From contig NZ_CP070490.1 in assembly GCF_016925635.1 (NCBI RefSeq), positions 1,990,001 through 2,054,000 on the forward strand: a stretch of 64,000 bases of DNA, written 5' to 3'. The notes beneath the pieces are model-generated. The model was not told where the DNA came from, did no database searches, and saw nothing but the letters and a program-made list of their open reading frames with translations. This DNA is from Lysinibacillus fusiformis. GTDB taxonomy: Bacteria > Bacillota > Bacilli > Bacillales_A > Planococcaceae. The position numbers and the translations under genes were made by a program. Positions 1 to 9,749 of this stretch are shown piece after piece; positions within the stretch are counted from its first letter, which is position 1, and the number at the start of each line of letters is the position of its first letter.

Positions 1-3000
1 TAGCAGAAAATCAACCATCAGGAACCAAAGTCGGAACATTAAGTACCATGGATGCTGATGTAGGAGAGACGTTCACGTATAGTTTAGTAGTTGGTACAGG
101 TGATACCGATAATAGTAGCTTTATTATAGTCGGGGATGAACTGCGGACAAATAGCTCATTTGATTACGAAACCAAGAATAGCTATAGTGTTCGGATTAGG
201 GTAACAGATAAAGATAGCTTATTTTATGATAAAGAATTTACTATATCGGTTACCGATGTCAACGAAGACCCAATACCTACACTGATATCAACAGCACCAG
301 CCAATAATGCAACAAATATTCCAATTAACCCTACACTAACTTTAACATTTAGCGAAAATGTGAGTGGTGTTGCAGGAAAGAACATTCGTATCTATGGTCC
401 AAATAATAGTTTAATAGATACAATAGACGCTACTAATGCAACAGTAAATGGCTCTACGGTATCAATTCAACCAACTAATACTCTATTAAAAGAGATAACT
501 TATTATGTATTAATGGACGATGGGGCATTTGTAGACACAGCCAATCAGGGTGTAGCAGGTATAACAGCAAATAATATATGGCATTTTACTACGCTATCTC
601 CTAGTGATAATGCCAATTTAAGTAGTTTAGTTATTTCATCAGGCAATTTAAATCCTAATTTTACAGATAGTACAGTGAATTATCAGGTTAATGTTGCTTA
701 TAATGTTGAAAATATTGAAATAACGCCAACGACCGCAGATAGTAGTGCAATCCTTAAATTCAATGGTATCTCCATTGCAAGTGGACAATTGAGAACAATA
801 CCTCTAAATGTAGGTAGTAACACGATTACCATTGTTGTAACTGCTGAAAACGGAGTAGCAACTAAAACATATACCCTCACGGTGATAAGAGCATTACCTA
901 CTCTCGAACAAGTAGACAATGTGGCTTTAAGCACTAGTGGTATTGCGACATGGACAGATATAGCAGGTGAATCTTCCTATGCTGTACAGCTCTATAAAGA
1001 TAGCTCTCCGATTGGTAGTGTCGTTGACATATCAGCAGATACAACAACGCATAATTTCCTAACAGCAATGCGTGCTGCTGGAGTGGGAGCGTATACAGTA
1101 ACCGTAAAAGCCAAGGGAGATGGGTTAACATATTTAGATGGTGCTCCGTCAATCTCTTCTAACACACAAACGATTATTAAACTAGCAAGTATTACAAACG
1201 GTTTGAACTGGGATGGAGATATTGCGAAATGGCAGGCTATTCCTAATGCGGTGAGCTATGATGTGCTTCTGTATAAGGGCGGTATAGCAGTTGGAACAGC
1301 AACAAATGTATTAGCTGGTAATATCAATGAAGGTGTTGACTTTACTACCGCATTCCAAACAAATGGCATAGGAAGCTATACTTTTACTGTACAGCCAAAA
1401 GGTGATGGACTACTAATTTTAGATGGGGATCAAGGAGTATCGTCTTCAACAAAAATCATTTCACCTTTAACTTATACAGTTTTATACGATGGTAACGGTA
1501 ATACAGGTGGAACTGTACCTCAAGATAATGCAATATATAGTCAAAATGACGATGTCACTGTAGCTGCCAATGATGGCGGTCTAGTTAAAACTGGGCACTC
1601 ATTTATAAGCTGGAATACAAAGGCGAATGGTACAGGTACATCTTATCTGCCAAATAATACATTTAAAATAGCAACCGAAAATATCACACTTTTTGCACAA
1701 TGGGCAATTAATCATTATACAGTGAGCTTTGATGTAGATGGAGGAAGTACCATCTCGAATCAAACAATAGATTATGGGGAAAAAGCTAGTCAGCCAACCC
1801 CTGCGCCAACGAAAGCTGACCATATATTTGAAGGCTGGTATACGAGTAATGCCTATACAACATCATATGATTTTAACAGTGCTATTACTAGACACACAAC
1901 AATCTATGCAAAATGGAGTCCTGTGATGTATACGGTGAGTTTTGATGCCAACGGAGGAAGTGCCGTCTCGAATCAAACGGTAGGGCATGGGAAAAAAGCA
2001 AGTCAGCCGACACCAACGCCAACAAAAACTGGTCATACATTTGGAGGCTGGTATACAAGTAATGCCTACACAATGCCATTTGATTTTAACAGTGTCATTA
2101 CAGGGAACACAACAATCTATGCAAAATGGAATCCTGTGACGTATACGGTGAGATTTGATGTAGACGGAGGAAGTGCCGTATCAAATCAGACGGTGACACA
2201 TGAAGGAAAAGCAAGTCAACCGACATCTGCGCCAACAAAAGCTGACTATACATTTGGAGGTTGGTATACAAATAATGCCTACACAACACCATATAATTTT
2301 GATACTGCAATTACAGCCAACACAGTGATCTATGCAAAATGGATTAGTAATAATACAGGTGGTGGTAATACCGATCCTTCACCAAATCCTGATTCAGGTT
2401 CATCAACACCTTCAACCAATGTAGAGGAAATTGTGGTAGATGTTGAGTCTGGTGAGGGTGACCTAGTTTCTAAAACAACAATAAAACGAACAAAAAATGT
2501 AGATAACACTATAGACGATGAAGTGACATTAACTGCTGAGAGCGCAACAGAGACGATTAGAAAATTAAAGGAACAAGGAAATGATAAAGCAAGAATCATC
2601 ATTCCGGATCAGCAGGATCAAGTAAATCAAGTTCATGTGTCTATACCCAATAATGTGGTGACACTTCTACAAAATGGTGCAGTCCATCTTGAAATTGTCA
2701 CAGATAACGTCAAAATTGAAGTGCCAAAAACTTCGTTGGAAATGTTTAATGATAATCTCTATTTCAGACTTATTCCTATAAGAGGGCAGGCTGAACAATT
2801 GGATATCCAAGAACAAGCAAAAAAGGAAAGGGTTGTGCAGCAGTTGGCTGGAAGTGCAGTTGTTGAGTTGCTTGGTCGTCCAATGATCATTGAAACAAAT
2901 ATGCAAAGCCGTCCCGTCACATTAACGTTACCTTTACCTACTGATTTAACGCAGGAACAGCTCAATCATCTGGCTATCTATATTGAGCATAGTGATGGCA

Positions 3001-3734
3001 CAAAAGAGGTTGTGTATGGAAAGATTGTAGAATATGAAAAAGGAATAGCAGGTTTACAGTTTGAGGTAAATAGGTTCTCTACATTCTCTATTCTTTACTT
3101 ACCAGAAAAGGAAGAAGTGAAGGAGCCAACTACTGACGCCGTTACACATTCACCTTATATCCAAGGCTATCCAGATGGTACCTTCCGTCCGAATGCACCT
3201 GTTACACGAGCACAAATGGCAAGTATGTTTGCCCGTCAATTAACAGGTAATGCAATTCCGCAAGCGAAGGCAACCTATACAGATACCATTCAGCATTACG
3301 CAAAAGATGCGATTGAATTTGCAAAGGAAAAGGGTTTGTTTACAGGGGTTACGGCAACTAACTTTAATCCAAACGGCTTGATTACGCGTGCACAGATGGC
3401 AACAGTAGCTGCCCGCTGGATAGAACAGCAATGTGTAGATCGTCCTGATGCAGATTTCTGTCAACCAACCTTACAAAGTGCAGTATTCAAAGATATGAGC
3501 GACAATCATTGGGCAGTGAAAGCGATTGATACTGTCAATACAGCGGGAATTATGACAGGAGTAACAGCAGATACATTCAATCCAGATGGCTACTTAACAC
3601 GTGCACAAGCGGTGAAAGTATTAAATCGACTGTTTGAGCGTCAAGTCCTCGTTGAAAATCAACCACCATTATTTACAGATGTGCCAAGACAGCATTGGGC
3701 ATTTTATGAAATTCAAGAAGCAGCAAAAAAATAA
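1..3734 (+). CDS. Large SLH-anchored surface protein, 5' end outside window
   Basis: The frame is open from base 3, upstream of the first ATG at 48, so the gene begins before the window. Counting from that ATG, the visible order is: a cadherin-like repeat (to about 75), an SbsA/Big_5 Ig-like domain (about 78-185), a cadherin-like beta-sandwich (about 190-282), two fibronectin-like segments (about 285-475), and four Listeria-Bacteroides (InlB B-type) repeats with GGWYT and IYAKW motifs (about 478-765). A Gly/Ser/Pro linker and a beta-rich domain follow, then C-terminal SLH repeats from about 1040 with PDGTFRPNAPVTRAQMA-type motifs. SLH repeats bind pyruvylated secondary cell-wall polymer, so the protein should sit on the cell surface and display the repeats. 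An adhesive or structural role is inference. The signal peptide would lie outside the window. Confidence 0.9.
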   Translation, partial: AENQPSGTKVGTLSTMDADVGETFTYSLVVGTGDTDNSSFIIVGDELRTNSSFDYETKNSYSVRIRVTDKDSLFYDKEFTISVTDVNEDPIPTLISTAPANNATNIPINPTLTLTFSENVSGVAGKNIRIYGPNNSLIDTIDATNATVNGSTVSIQPTNTLLKEITYYVLMDDGAFVDTANQGVAGITANNIWHFTTLSPSDNANLSSLVISSGNLNPNFTDSTVNYQVNVAYNVENIEITPTTADSSAILKFNGISIASGQLRTIPLNVGSNTITIVVTAENGVATKTYTLTVIRALPTLEQVDNVALSTSGIATWTDIAGESSYAVQLYKDSSPIGSVVDISADTTTHNFLTAMRAAGVGAYTVTVKAKGDGLTYLDGAPSISSNTQTIIKLASITNGLNWDGDIAKWQAIPNAVSYDVLLYKGGIAVGTATNVLAGNINEGVDFTTAFQTNGIGSYTFTVQPKGDGLLILDGDQGVSSSTKIISPLTYTVLYDGNGNTGGTVPQDNAIYSQNDDVTVAANDGGLVKTGHSFISWNTKANGTGTSYLPNNTFKIATENITLFAQWAINHYTVSFDVDGGSTISNQTIDYGEKASQPTPAPTKADHIFEGWYTSNAYTTSYDFNSAITRHTTIYAKWSPVMYTVSFDANGGSAVSNQTVGHGKKASQPTPTPTKTGHTFGGWYTSNAYTMPFDFNSVITGNTTIYAKWNPVTYTVRFDVDGGSAVSNQTVTHEGKASQPTSAPTKADYTFGGWYTNNAYTTPYNFDTAITANTVIYAKWISNNTGGGNTDPSPNPDSGSSTPSTNVEEIVVDVESGEGDLVSKTTIKRTKNVDNTIDDEVTLTAESATETIRKLKEQGNDKARIIIPDQQDQVNQVHVSIPNNVVTLLQNGAVHLEIVTDNVKIEVPKTSLEMFNDNLYFRLIPIRGQAEQLDIQEQAKKERVVQQLAGSAVVELLGRPMIIETNMQSRPVTLTLPLPTDLTQEQLNHLAIYIEHSDGTKEVVYGKIVEYEKGIAGLQFEVNRFSTFSILYLPEKEEVKEPTTDAVTHSPYIQGYPDGTFRPNAPVTRAQMASMFARQLTGNAIPQAKATYTDTIQHYAKDAIEFAKEKGLFTGVTATNFNPNGLITRAQMATVAARWIEQQCVDRPDADFCQPTLQSAVFKDMSDNHWAVKAIDTVNTAGIMTGVTADTFNPDGYLTRAQAVKVLNRLFERQVLVENQPPLFTDVPRQHWAFYEIQEAAKK

Positions 3735-3738
3735 GCTG

Positions 3739-3784
3739 AAAATTGGGCGCGACGATTCGTTATGTAATCGCCGTGCCCAATTTT
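3739..3784. terminator. Bidirectional terminator hairpin
   Basis: Ten-base arms AAAATTGGGC and GCCCAATTTT enclose a 26-base loop. A-rich and T-rich tracts on the two sides allow it to act for both the surface-protein gene on the left and the convergent response-regulator gene on the right. Confidence 0.75.
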
Positions 3785-4491
3785 CATGATTCAAATAGAA
3801 ATTGATACCCAGAACCTCTCACGGTTACAATCCTAGCTCTATGGCCAGTGACAGATTCCAGTTTTTTTCGTAAATTACTAATATGAACCTTTAATGCCTG
3901 AGTATGCCCAATACTTTCCTCTGCCCAAATAAGCTTATACAATTCTGAAGGATGAAAAATTTGTCCTGGCCGTTGTGCTAGAAAGAAAAATATTTGAAAT
4001 TCCTTTGTGGATAAGGCTAAAGCTGTGTTACCAATATAAACTCTTCCTGAGTGAACATGAAAGTGAAAATCTTCTATAGTACGAGCATCTTCATCTATTG
4101 GGTGTACATCGGCTTTTAATTGAAACTGCTTTCTACGCAAAGAAATTCTTTCAATTGTTTTCATTAAACGTTCTTTCTCAATAGGTTTTAAAATATAATC
4201 AAAAGCCTGTACAGTAAAAGCCTCTAAGGCATAATGTTCATAGGCAGTTACAAAAACAATGTCTATTAAATGCACAAAGTTTGCAAATTTACTGGCCAAT
4301 TCAATACCATTCATTTCGGCCATTTCGATATCTAAAAAAAGAATATCTGGTTTGAGTGTAGGGATGTTTGCTATAGCTTCTAGTGGATTTAGAAATTTCC
4401 CCACAATAGTAACAGCACCATTGTCGTTTAATGTAGCTTCTAATAAATTGATTGCCAAAATTTCATCGTCTACAATGATGGCTTTTAACAT
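3784..4491 (-). CDS. Orphan response regulator, receiver plus winged-helix
   Basis: This is a DNA-binding response regulator. Residues 1-120 form a receiver domain with the acidic pair in IIVDDE, the phosphoacceptor Asp54 in LFLDIEM, and a conserved lysine in ILKPIEKE. Residues about 140-235 are an OmpR/PhoB-type winged helix ending in VTVRGSGYQF. The frame opens at 4509, but AGAGGTG lies just upstream of the ATG at 4491 (protein starts MLKAII), so that start is preferred. No histidine kinase is adjacent, so the partner is unknown and the gene is an orphan here. The target genes cannot be told from the sequence. Its end overlaps the shared terminator. Confidence 0.85.
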   Translation of the reverse strand: MLKAIIVDDEILAINLLEATLNDNGAVTIVGKFLNPLEAIANIPTLKPDILFLDIEMAEMNGIELASKFANFVHLIDIVFVTAYEHYALEAFTVQAFDYILKPIEKERLMKTIERISLRRKQFQLKADVHPIDEDARTIEDFHFHVHSGRVYIGNTALALSTKEFQIFFFLAQRPGQIFHPSELYKLIWAEESIGHTQALKVHISNLRKKLESVTGHRARIVTVRGSGYQFLFES

Positions 4492-4945
4492 TTTTTCACC
4501 TCTTTTCATCTAAAATTAGGGGGCTTTTTCAAATATCACTAAGAAGTTGGTAGAAGTAAAACTTCTGTCACCAATGCTATACTTTATCCACAGCAACGGG
4601 ACATCCACTAAATAATTACATGTTTTTGAAAATTCAATAATTTTGAGGTGGCAGAACGCCGTTCGCCGTCCAATTTAATTGGAATATTATCCTGCAAATT
4701 TTACTAGCGCAGGTCTATTACTCCTTTAACTGTTTTAGGTTTATTAGTATTCTCGCACCTTAGTAAATGAGATGCATCTCTCAAATCGTGATGTATTATG
4801 AATGGATACTTAATTATGCCATTCTACCCATAGTATAGCATGTCAAAAGTTAACTAAGAATAGATAAAACCGTGCATCCTTATCTAATGATAGAAACTTT
4901 AATCAAAGGGATTTTGTGCATTTTGTGTATTTAAAGTGCATATAC
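4492..4945. other. Intergenic region between divergent genes, no gene seen
   Basis: About 450 bases between the divergent response regulator and phosphoesterase genes. I see no convincing reading frame, RNA gene or repeat. It must hold the response-regulator promoter, which I could not place with confidence. Confidence 0.4.
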
Positions 4946-4974
4946 TTACAATCACTCTGTTTTTTGCTTATAAT
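4946..4974 (+). promoter_or_regulatory. Sigma-A-type promoter of the phosphoesterase gene
   Basis: TTACAA (4946-4951) and TATAAT (4969-4974) are separated by exactly 17 bases and lie 48 bases before the start codon. Confidence 0.6.
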
Positions 4975-5021
4975 AGGAAAGTCAGAATTTTTTCTGAAAA
5001 AAGTAGCCACAAAGTGAGCGA

Positions 5022-5843
5022 TTGCGATTGAAAAAATTATTATATGGTATTTTCTTTGTTGTTTTTATAGTCATTTTTTTGTACGTAAACAATCACTGGC
5101 TAGTCGTAAGTAAACATGTGTTTGAATCAGAAAATGTACCTGCTAGCTTCGATGGGCTACGCATAGTACAAGTTTCGGATTTACATGATGCCGTCTTTGG
5201 TGACAATCAACGAAAACTGATTGCAAAGGTGAAGGATACAAAACCTGATTATATTTTTATCACAGGTGACGTAATCGATAGTAATCGCTATGATTTAAAA
5301 CAAAGTCTACAGGCAGTGAAAGGACTAGTTGAAATAGCGGATGTTTATTATGTACTAGGTAACCATGAGGTAGCAACGAATAAGGTGAGTGAAATTTATG
5401 AGGCGCTGTCATCGTTAGGGGTACATATAATGGCCAACGAATCGACCGTGTTAGAGCGCGACGGGGAGCGCTTGGCGATTGTTGGAATTGAGGATCCGTT
5501 AATGGGTAGAACAACAGAAGACATGCTGGACATTGCAACAGCCTATTTGCCAGATGATATGTTTAAGTTGTTACTAGCACATAGACCAGAAATGTTTAAT
5601 ACGTATGTAAATTATCACATAGATCTAGTATTTTCGGGACATGCGCATGGTGGACAAGTTCGTATTCCTGGACTAGGAGGACTTGTTGCACCAGGACAGG
5701 GATTGTTCCCAAAATATACAGCTGGTATCTACGAAGCAGGCGCGACGAAAATGGTGGTTAGTAGAGGGTTAGGCAATAGCTCCGTACCATATCGTATTTT
5801 TAATCTACCAGAAATTATTGTGATGGATTTAAAGAAAAAATAA
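5022..5843 (+). CDS. Membrane-anchored metallophosphoesterase (YkuE/YaeI-like)
   Basis: A calcineurin-like metallophosphoesterase of 273 residues. Residues 5-22 are a hydrophobic anchor, so the catalytic domain faces outward. The family metal-binding motifs are all visible: VSDLHD (D-x-H, about 52-56), TGDVIDS (GDxxD), LGNHE, and SGHAHGGQ (GHxH) near residue 205. Relatives such as E. coli YaeI and B. subtilis YkuE are linked to UDP-diacylglucosamine or lipid-linked substrates, but the substrate here is not determined. The start is TTG at 5022 preceded by AAAGTGAG; a second in-frame TTG two codons later is the alternative. Single-gene unit with its own promoter and terminator. Confidence 0.85.
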   Translation: MRLKKLLYGIFFVVFIVIFLYVNNHWLVVSKHVFESENVPASFDGLRIVQVSDLHDAVFGDNQRKLIAKVKDTKPDYIFITGDVIDSNRYDLKQSLQAVKGLVEIADVYYVLGNHEVATNKVSEIYEALSSLGVHIMANESTVLERDGERLAIVGIEDPLMGRTTEDMLDIATAYLPDDMFKLLLAHRPEMFNTYVNYHIDLVFSGHAHGGQVRIPGLGGLVAPGQGLFPKYTAGIYEAGATKMVVSRGLGNSSVPYRIFNLPEIIVMDLKKK

Positions 5844-5870
5844 GCACTGCGTAAAATCTACGCAGTGCTT
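5842..5870. terminator. Bidirectional terminator overlapping the tatC stop
   Basis: Perfect 12-base arms AAGCACTGCGTA and TACGCAGTGCTT around a 5-base loop. The hairpin serves the phosphoesterase gene and the convergent tatC gene, and the last codons of tatC lie within the right arm. Confidence 0.85.
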
Positions 5871-6703
5871 TCAATTTGTTTGCGTTCTATACGTTTAACG
5901 AGATAGATACTTATTTCATATAAAATAATCATTGGTATTAATACAAGTAGCTGGCTTATAAAGTCTGGTGGCGTGATAACAGCAGAGCCTACGCCCATAG
6001 CGATATAAGACCAGCCCCGTATCTTTTTCATGGATTCAGCAGTCAGTACACCAATGGCTGATAAGAATAGGGCAACAATCGGTAACTCGAATAATAAACC
6101 AAGCGGTACTGTGGTCATGATTAAAAAGTGCATATATTCATTTGCTGATACCATGACATCGAAATTGGTAGCCCCAACGCTTACTAAGAATGTATAGCTA
6201 AGTGGGTTTACGACGAAATAACCAAAAGCTATCCCTACTAAAAAAAGAATTAGCATGATCGGTGCATAGAGGCCTAAAAATCGACTTTCCTCTTCCTTTA
6301 AGCCTGGTTTTATAAAGCTCCACAGAAAATGGACAAGAAAAGGCATTGCAAGACCAAATGCTAAAGTAGTTGAAATCGTCATGTAAAATTTAACTACTTC
6401 TAGGGGTCCTAAAATAACGAGTGAGTGACCTCGCGTTATGAAAGGAAACCAAATATTAATTGTGGAAAAGACAACAATGAAAAATAGAATAAAAACCGTT
6501 AGCCCTTTGATAATCTGCTTACGTAAATCAGTAAGATGCTCCAATAATGAAGTAACAGGTATCAGGGGCTCAGTTGAAACATGATCCTCTTCAATTGCTA
6601 CCACAGGTATTTCAATTAAAGCCTCCACAGGTGCTGGAGGCTCGGCTTGAGGTTTGTCAAGAGGGCTTAAATATTTTCTTTTTCCGTCTTCATATGGATC
6701 CAT
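5858..6703 (-). CDS. tatC: Twin-arginine translocase subunit TatC
   Basis: TatC is the core receptor of the Tat pathway, which exports folded proteins bearing an SRRxFLK signal. The protein has 281 residues and about six membrane segments. It shows family-typical stretches: HLTDLRKQI before the first helix, FLWSFIKPGLKEEE in the middle, and ELPIVALFLS. About 50 charged, proline-rich residues precede the TatC core, which makes it longer than the usual 240-250. It lies 11 bases after tatA and downstream of two oxidoreductase genes, one carrying a Tat signal, so it is probably co-transcribed with its cargo. Identity is secure; dedication to the neighbouring substrate is inference. Confidence 0.93.
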   Translation of the reverse strand: MDPYEDGKRKYLSPLDKPQAEPPAPVEALIEIPVVAIEEDHVSTEPLIPVTSLLEHLTDLRKQIIKGLTVFILFFIVVFSTINIWFPFITRGHSLVILGPLEVVKFYMTISTTLAFGLAMPFLVHFLWSFIKPGLKEEESRFLGLYAPIMLILFLVGIAFGYFVVNPLSYTFLVSVGATNFDVMVSANEYMHFLIMTTVPLGLLFELPIVALFLSAIGVLTAESMKKIRGWSYIAMGVGSAVITPPDFISQLLVLIPMIILYEISIYLVKRIERKQIESTA

Positions 6704-6714
6704 AGGAACCCCTC

Positions 6715-6918
6715 CTACGAAGCATCAGATTTTTTTTCGACCTTTTTCACGGTATCCTCTTCATCATCCATAAGCCCCTTAGTAGACTTTTTAAATTCTG
6801 CAAACGTTTTACCAACTGCTCCACCGATTTCAGGTAATTTTTTCGGACCAAATACAATTAATACAATAACTAAAATAATGATTAATCCAGGTACTCCAAT
6901 TGCTCCAAGACCTCCCAT
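6715..6918 (-). CDS. tatA: Sec-independent translocase subunit TatA
   Basis: A 67-residue TatA/E-family protein. One N-terminal hydrophobic helix ([19 protein letters not shown]) is followed by the hallmark [15 protein letters not shown] hinge and amphipathic helix, then an acidic and lysine-rich tail. TatA oligomers form the membrane passage used with TatC. The start MGGLG is preceded by GGGAGGC. It sits between the GMC oxidoreductase gene (27-base gap) and tatC (11-base gap), consistent with one minus-strand operon. As in other Gram-positives, a two-component TatA/TatC system is sufficient; no TatB is seen. Confidence 0.95.
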   Translation of the reverse strand: MGGLGAIGVPGLIIILVIVLIVFGPKKLPEIGGAVGKTFAEFKKSTKGLMDDEEDTVKKVEKKSDAS

Positions 6919-6945
6919 AAGTCTTGCCTCCCTTATAATGTTTTT

Positions 6946-8658
6946 TTACACTAAAGACCCACCTGATTGACTATATTTAATAACCCCTTCAGCACAACGG
7001 TAGGCAAGCGCACCTAATGTGCCTGTTGGATTGTAACCACTATTGTGTGCAAAGTTTCCCGCACTTACTGCGAAAAGATTATCAACATCCCAGTGCTGTA
7101 AGTAATTATTCACAACGCCTTGTTCGGGTGTTAAACTCATCACCGTTCCACCAGTGTTATGCGTTGTTTGGTAAGGTACGATATTATAATCGGTAATTTC
7201 CGCGTTAGGGACGATTGTTTTTGCACCCATTTCCTTCATAATATCCGCTGCACGTGCAGAGATATATTTATGAAGTGCACGATCCTGCCCAGTAAAATTG
7301 TACGTTAATTGCATTAATGGCAAGCCGTAAGCATCCTTATAGGTAGGATCCAGTGATAGATAGTTTTGCTTATGTGGCATAGATGCTCCTTGCGCACCAA
7401 TACCGAATGAGCGTGTATAGTAATAAATAGATTGCTTTTTAAATTCTGGTCCCCAAGTAGGTGTATCTGGCGGTGTTGGATTGGAACCGATTGGTCGAGT
7501 GCCTGTCTGTGTAAGCGCAATATTTCCTCCGTGAATAAAATCTAAATCACTATGGTCAAAATTATCCCCATTGTAGTCGTCTATACACATGCCTAATGAA
7601 CCTGCGCCCATAAATGTATTGTATTGTTCCTCGAAGAACCCAGCGGCACCAGGCAAGATTTGATAGCAATAGTTTCTGCCAAGTGTTCCTTTACCAGTAG
7701 TAGGGTCATATCTTTCACCTATGTCAGAGACCATTAATAGCTTGGCATTATTAAAGACATAACTAGTTAATACAACAGCATTAGCAGGCTGAATGAATTC
7801 TTCTCCCGAAACGGTATCGATATATCTAACACCTGTAGCCTTATTACCCTGCTTTAAAATTTCTACAACATTGGAATTGAAGCGTAAATCAAAATTTCCT
7901 GTCTTCAGAGCAGTAGGGACAACCGTAATTTCTGCAGATGATTTTGCACCGTATTCGCATCCAAAACGTTCACAAAAACCGCAATATTGGCAAGCATTGA
8001 TCGTTTCGCCATCTGGATTTTTATAAACCTCTGACACGTTGGCTGAAGGTACCATATAAGGTGTTAGCTTCAGGTTTGCTGCAGCTTTTTCGAATTGTGC
8101 AAGCATAGGCGTTTTTTTCATAGGCGGTGTTGGATAGGGATTCGAGCGCTTCCCACTAAATTTATTTTTATCATCCCCTGAAATACCAGCTGTTTTCTCG
8201 AACTTATCGAAATAGGGCTCAAGTTGATCATATGTTAAACCCCAATCCTGAATCAGATAATCTGGCCCAAGCTTATTAGGCCCGTAACGTTTATCTGTTA
8301 ACGTTTTGATTTGAAAATCATAGGGTAAAAATCGATAAGTCATCCCATTCCAGTGTGTTCCTGATCCGCCCAGACCCTCTCCAAGCAAAAAGGAGCCAAG
8401 CTGACGCATTGGCAATGCTTTCATATTTCGATCATTACGAAAGCTTACCGTTTCTTTGGATAGATTTTGCATTAAATCATAACGAATGGCATAACGGTAT
8501 TCATCATGAACATTTAAGTAATCTTCGGTACCACGCTTTTGACCACGCTCTAAACCGACTACCTTTAAGCCAGCTTTGGCACACTCGGCAGCAACGATAC
8601 CGCCTGTCCAACCTACACCAACTGTTACCACGTCTACACTTGGTAATGTTTTAGCCAT
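6946..8658 (-). CDS. GMC-family FAD oxidoreductase (gluconate 2-dehydrogenase large-subunit-like)
   Basis: A 570-residue flavoprotein. The N-terminus has a glycine-rich dinucleotide motif (VGVGWTGGIVAAECAKAG), then a GLGGSGTHWNG motif. The C-terminus ends in SAGNFAHNSGYNPTGTLGALAYR, typical of the GMC/gluconate-2-dehydrogenase alpha subunit, with the active-site His/Asn region. It probably oxidises a sugar acid or alcohol, passing electrons to the membrane chain; the substrate is unknown. It has no signal peptide of its own, while the gene 12 bases upstream encodes a Tat-signal small subunit. Co-export as a folded complex is therefore likely, as in related dehydrogenases. The start is supported by AAGGGGG upstream. 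No cytochrome c subunit is found nearby. Confidence 0.88.
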   Translation of the reverse strand: MAKTLPSVDVVTVGVGWTGGIVAAECAKAGLKVVGLERGQKRGTEDYLNVHDEYRYAIRYDLMQNLSKETVSFRNDRNMKALPMRQLGSFLLGEGLGGSGTHWNGMTYRFLPYDFQIKTLTDKRYGPNKLGPDYLIQDWGLTYDQLEPYFDKFEKTAGISGDDKNKFSGKRSNPYPTPPMKKTPMLAQFEKAAANLKLTPYMVPSANVSEVYKNPDGETINACQYCGFCERFGCEYGAKSSAEITVVPTALKTGNFDLRFNSNVVEILKQGNKATGVRYIDTVSGEEFIQPANAVVLTSYVFNNAKLLMVSDIGERYDPTTGKGTLGRNYCYQILPGAAGFFEEQYNTFMGAGSLGMCIDDYNGDNFDHSDLDFIHGGNIALTQTGTRPIGSNPTPPDTPTWGPEFKKQSIYYYTRSFGIGAQGASMPHKQNYLSLDPTYKDAYGLPLMQLTYNFTGQDRALHKYISARAADIMKEMGAKTIVPNAEITDYNIVPYQTTHNTGGTVMSLTPEQGVVNNYLQHWDVDNLFAVSAGNFAHNSGYNPTGTLGALAYRCAEGVIKYSQSGGSLV

Positions 8659-8670
8659 TTTCTAACCCCC

Positions 8671-9420
8671 TTAATGGTTGCCTAATGGATTAGGCTCGAT
8701 TTTTTGGAATTTCGCATCTTCTATTTGTGTAATATAGGCCATTTGGTGACCAGGGAAGCCCTTCATGCGCCAGCCATCCATATTACGATTTCCTCCATAC
8801 ATTGGGTCAGAATAAGCTCCCTCTAATGTAGCCGCGCGTAATAGTGCAAAGAAGAACGCGGATGTAACCCCAACCATTTCTATGTCACCCTTTTGAAACG
8901 CTGTTAATATCTCATCCATTTGTTTGCCATCTATATCGTTAAAGCTTTTTTTATAACGCTTTTGTGCTTCGTCCTCCATTTTTTGAATACCCTGCCTAAA
9001 AATTTCCGCTCGCGTTAAGCGGCTCTGATAGCCTTGAGTTGGGGCACCCACATCGAATGGACCTTGCATATATTCTTTAGAGTTACTCCCATAATTTCCT
9101 GCAAGCTGATGATCGATAAAATAGGGAACATCTAAACCTATAGCACCTGGTCCCAAATCGTCTTCTGGGAAGATACGTTCTGTGGCCTTTGATAAGATAC
9201 TAAAATCTCTTTCGTTTCTAAAAAACATCTTAGCCTTAGGTGAACCTGTTGCCTCATTCGTTGTTTCATGACCACCATGCTCCAAGGTAGAAGTGCCTTT
9301 ACCATGGATGTTGTAGCCTACTAGACCTCCAATTAATCCACCACCGACTAATGTACCAGCAGCAATACCTGTTGTTTTTAAAAAGTCTCGACGAGAAACA
9401 TTGTTTTTGTCTGAACTCAT
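8671..9420 (-). CDS. Gluconate 2-dehydrogenase subunit 3-like protein with Tat signal
   Basis: The predicted protein has 249 residues. Near the N-terminus it carries NVSRRDFLKTTG, a textbook twin-arginine signal, followed by a Gly/Ala-rich hydrophobic core. The rest matches the gluconate 2-dehydrogenase subunit 3 family (FRNERDFSILSKATERIFPEDDLGPGA, then a helical domain). This subunit normally partners the GMC flavoprotein encoded next. The frame opens at 9522, but ATG at 9420 follows GGGGAGGA at good spacing and places the Tat motif correctly, so the longer form is rejected. First gene of the apparent four-gene unit with GMC, tatA and tatC. Confidence 0.9.
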   Translation of the reverse strand: MSSDKNNVSRRDFLKTTGIAAGTLVGGGLIGGLVGYNIHGKGTSTLEHGGHETTNEATGSPKAKMFFRNERDFSILSKATERIFPEDDLGPGAIGLDVPYFIDHQLAGNYGSNSKEYMQGPFDVGAPTQGYQSRLTRAEIFRQGIQKMEDEAQKRYKKSFNDIDGKQMDEILTAFQKGDIEMVGVTSAFFFALLRAATLEGAYSDPMYGGNRNMDGWRMKGFPGHQMAYITQIEDAKFQKIEPNPLGNH

Positions 9421-9749
9421 AGAAATCCTCCCCTCAAAATGTTTTAAACGGATCCTATCTTTAATAATCAGCAAAAAATGTGAATTATAATCAATTTTTG
9501 TTGGAAAATGTTTTAATTTCATCCATTGGATTTATGTACCCTGTCTTTTTATAACAAGATGGATCAATGAATTGAAAATTTTGTAGAAAATTGTTAGCAC
9601 TATAAAGATAGTGTAAATGGTATTATTATACATTTATTAATCATATTGGAAAACTTTTGTTGACTTCTACTTTTAGTGACCTTACTCTGAAGTTATGCAT
9701 AAATATGTGAATGATATAGCTAAAAATGGAAGAAGTGAGAAAAAGGGAA

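Noticed and set aside
4510..5021. Possible riboswitch or small RNA in the 0.5-kb gap
   Set aside because: No recognisable conserved fold or terminator inside the gap; only a promoter for the phosphoesterase could be supported.
9421..9522. N-terminal extension of the Tat-signal protein
   Set aside because: It would bury the twin-arginine motif about 45 residues in; ATG 9420 has a strong ribosome site.
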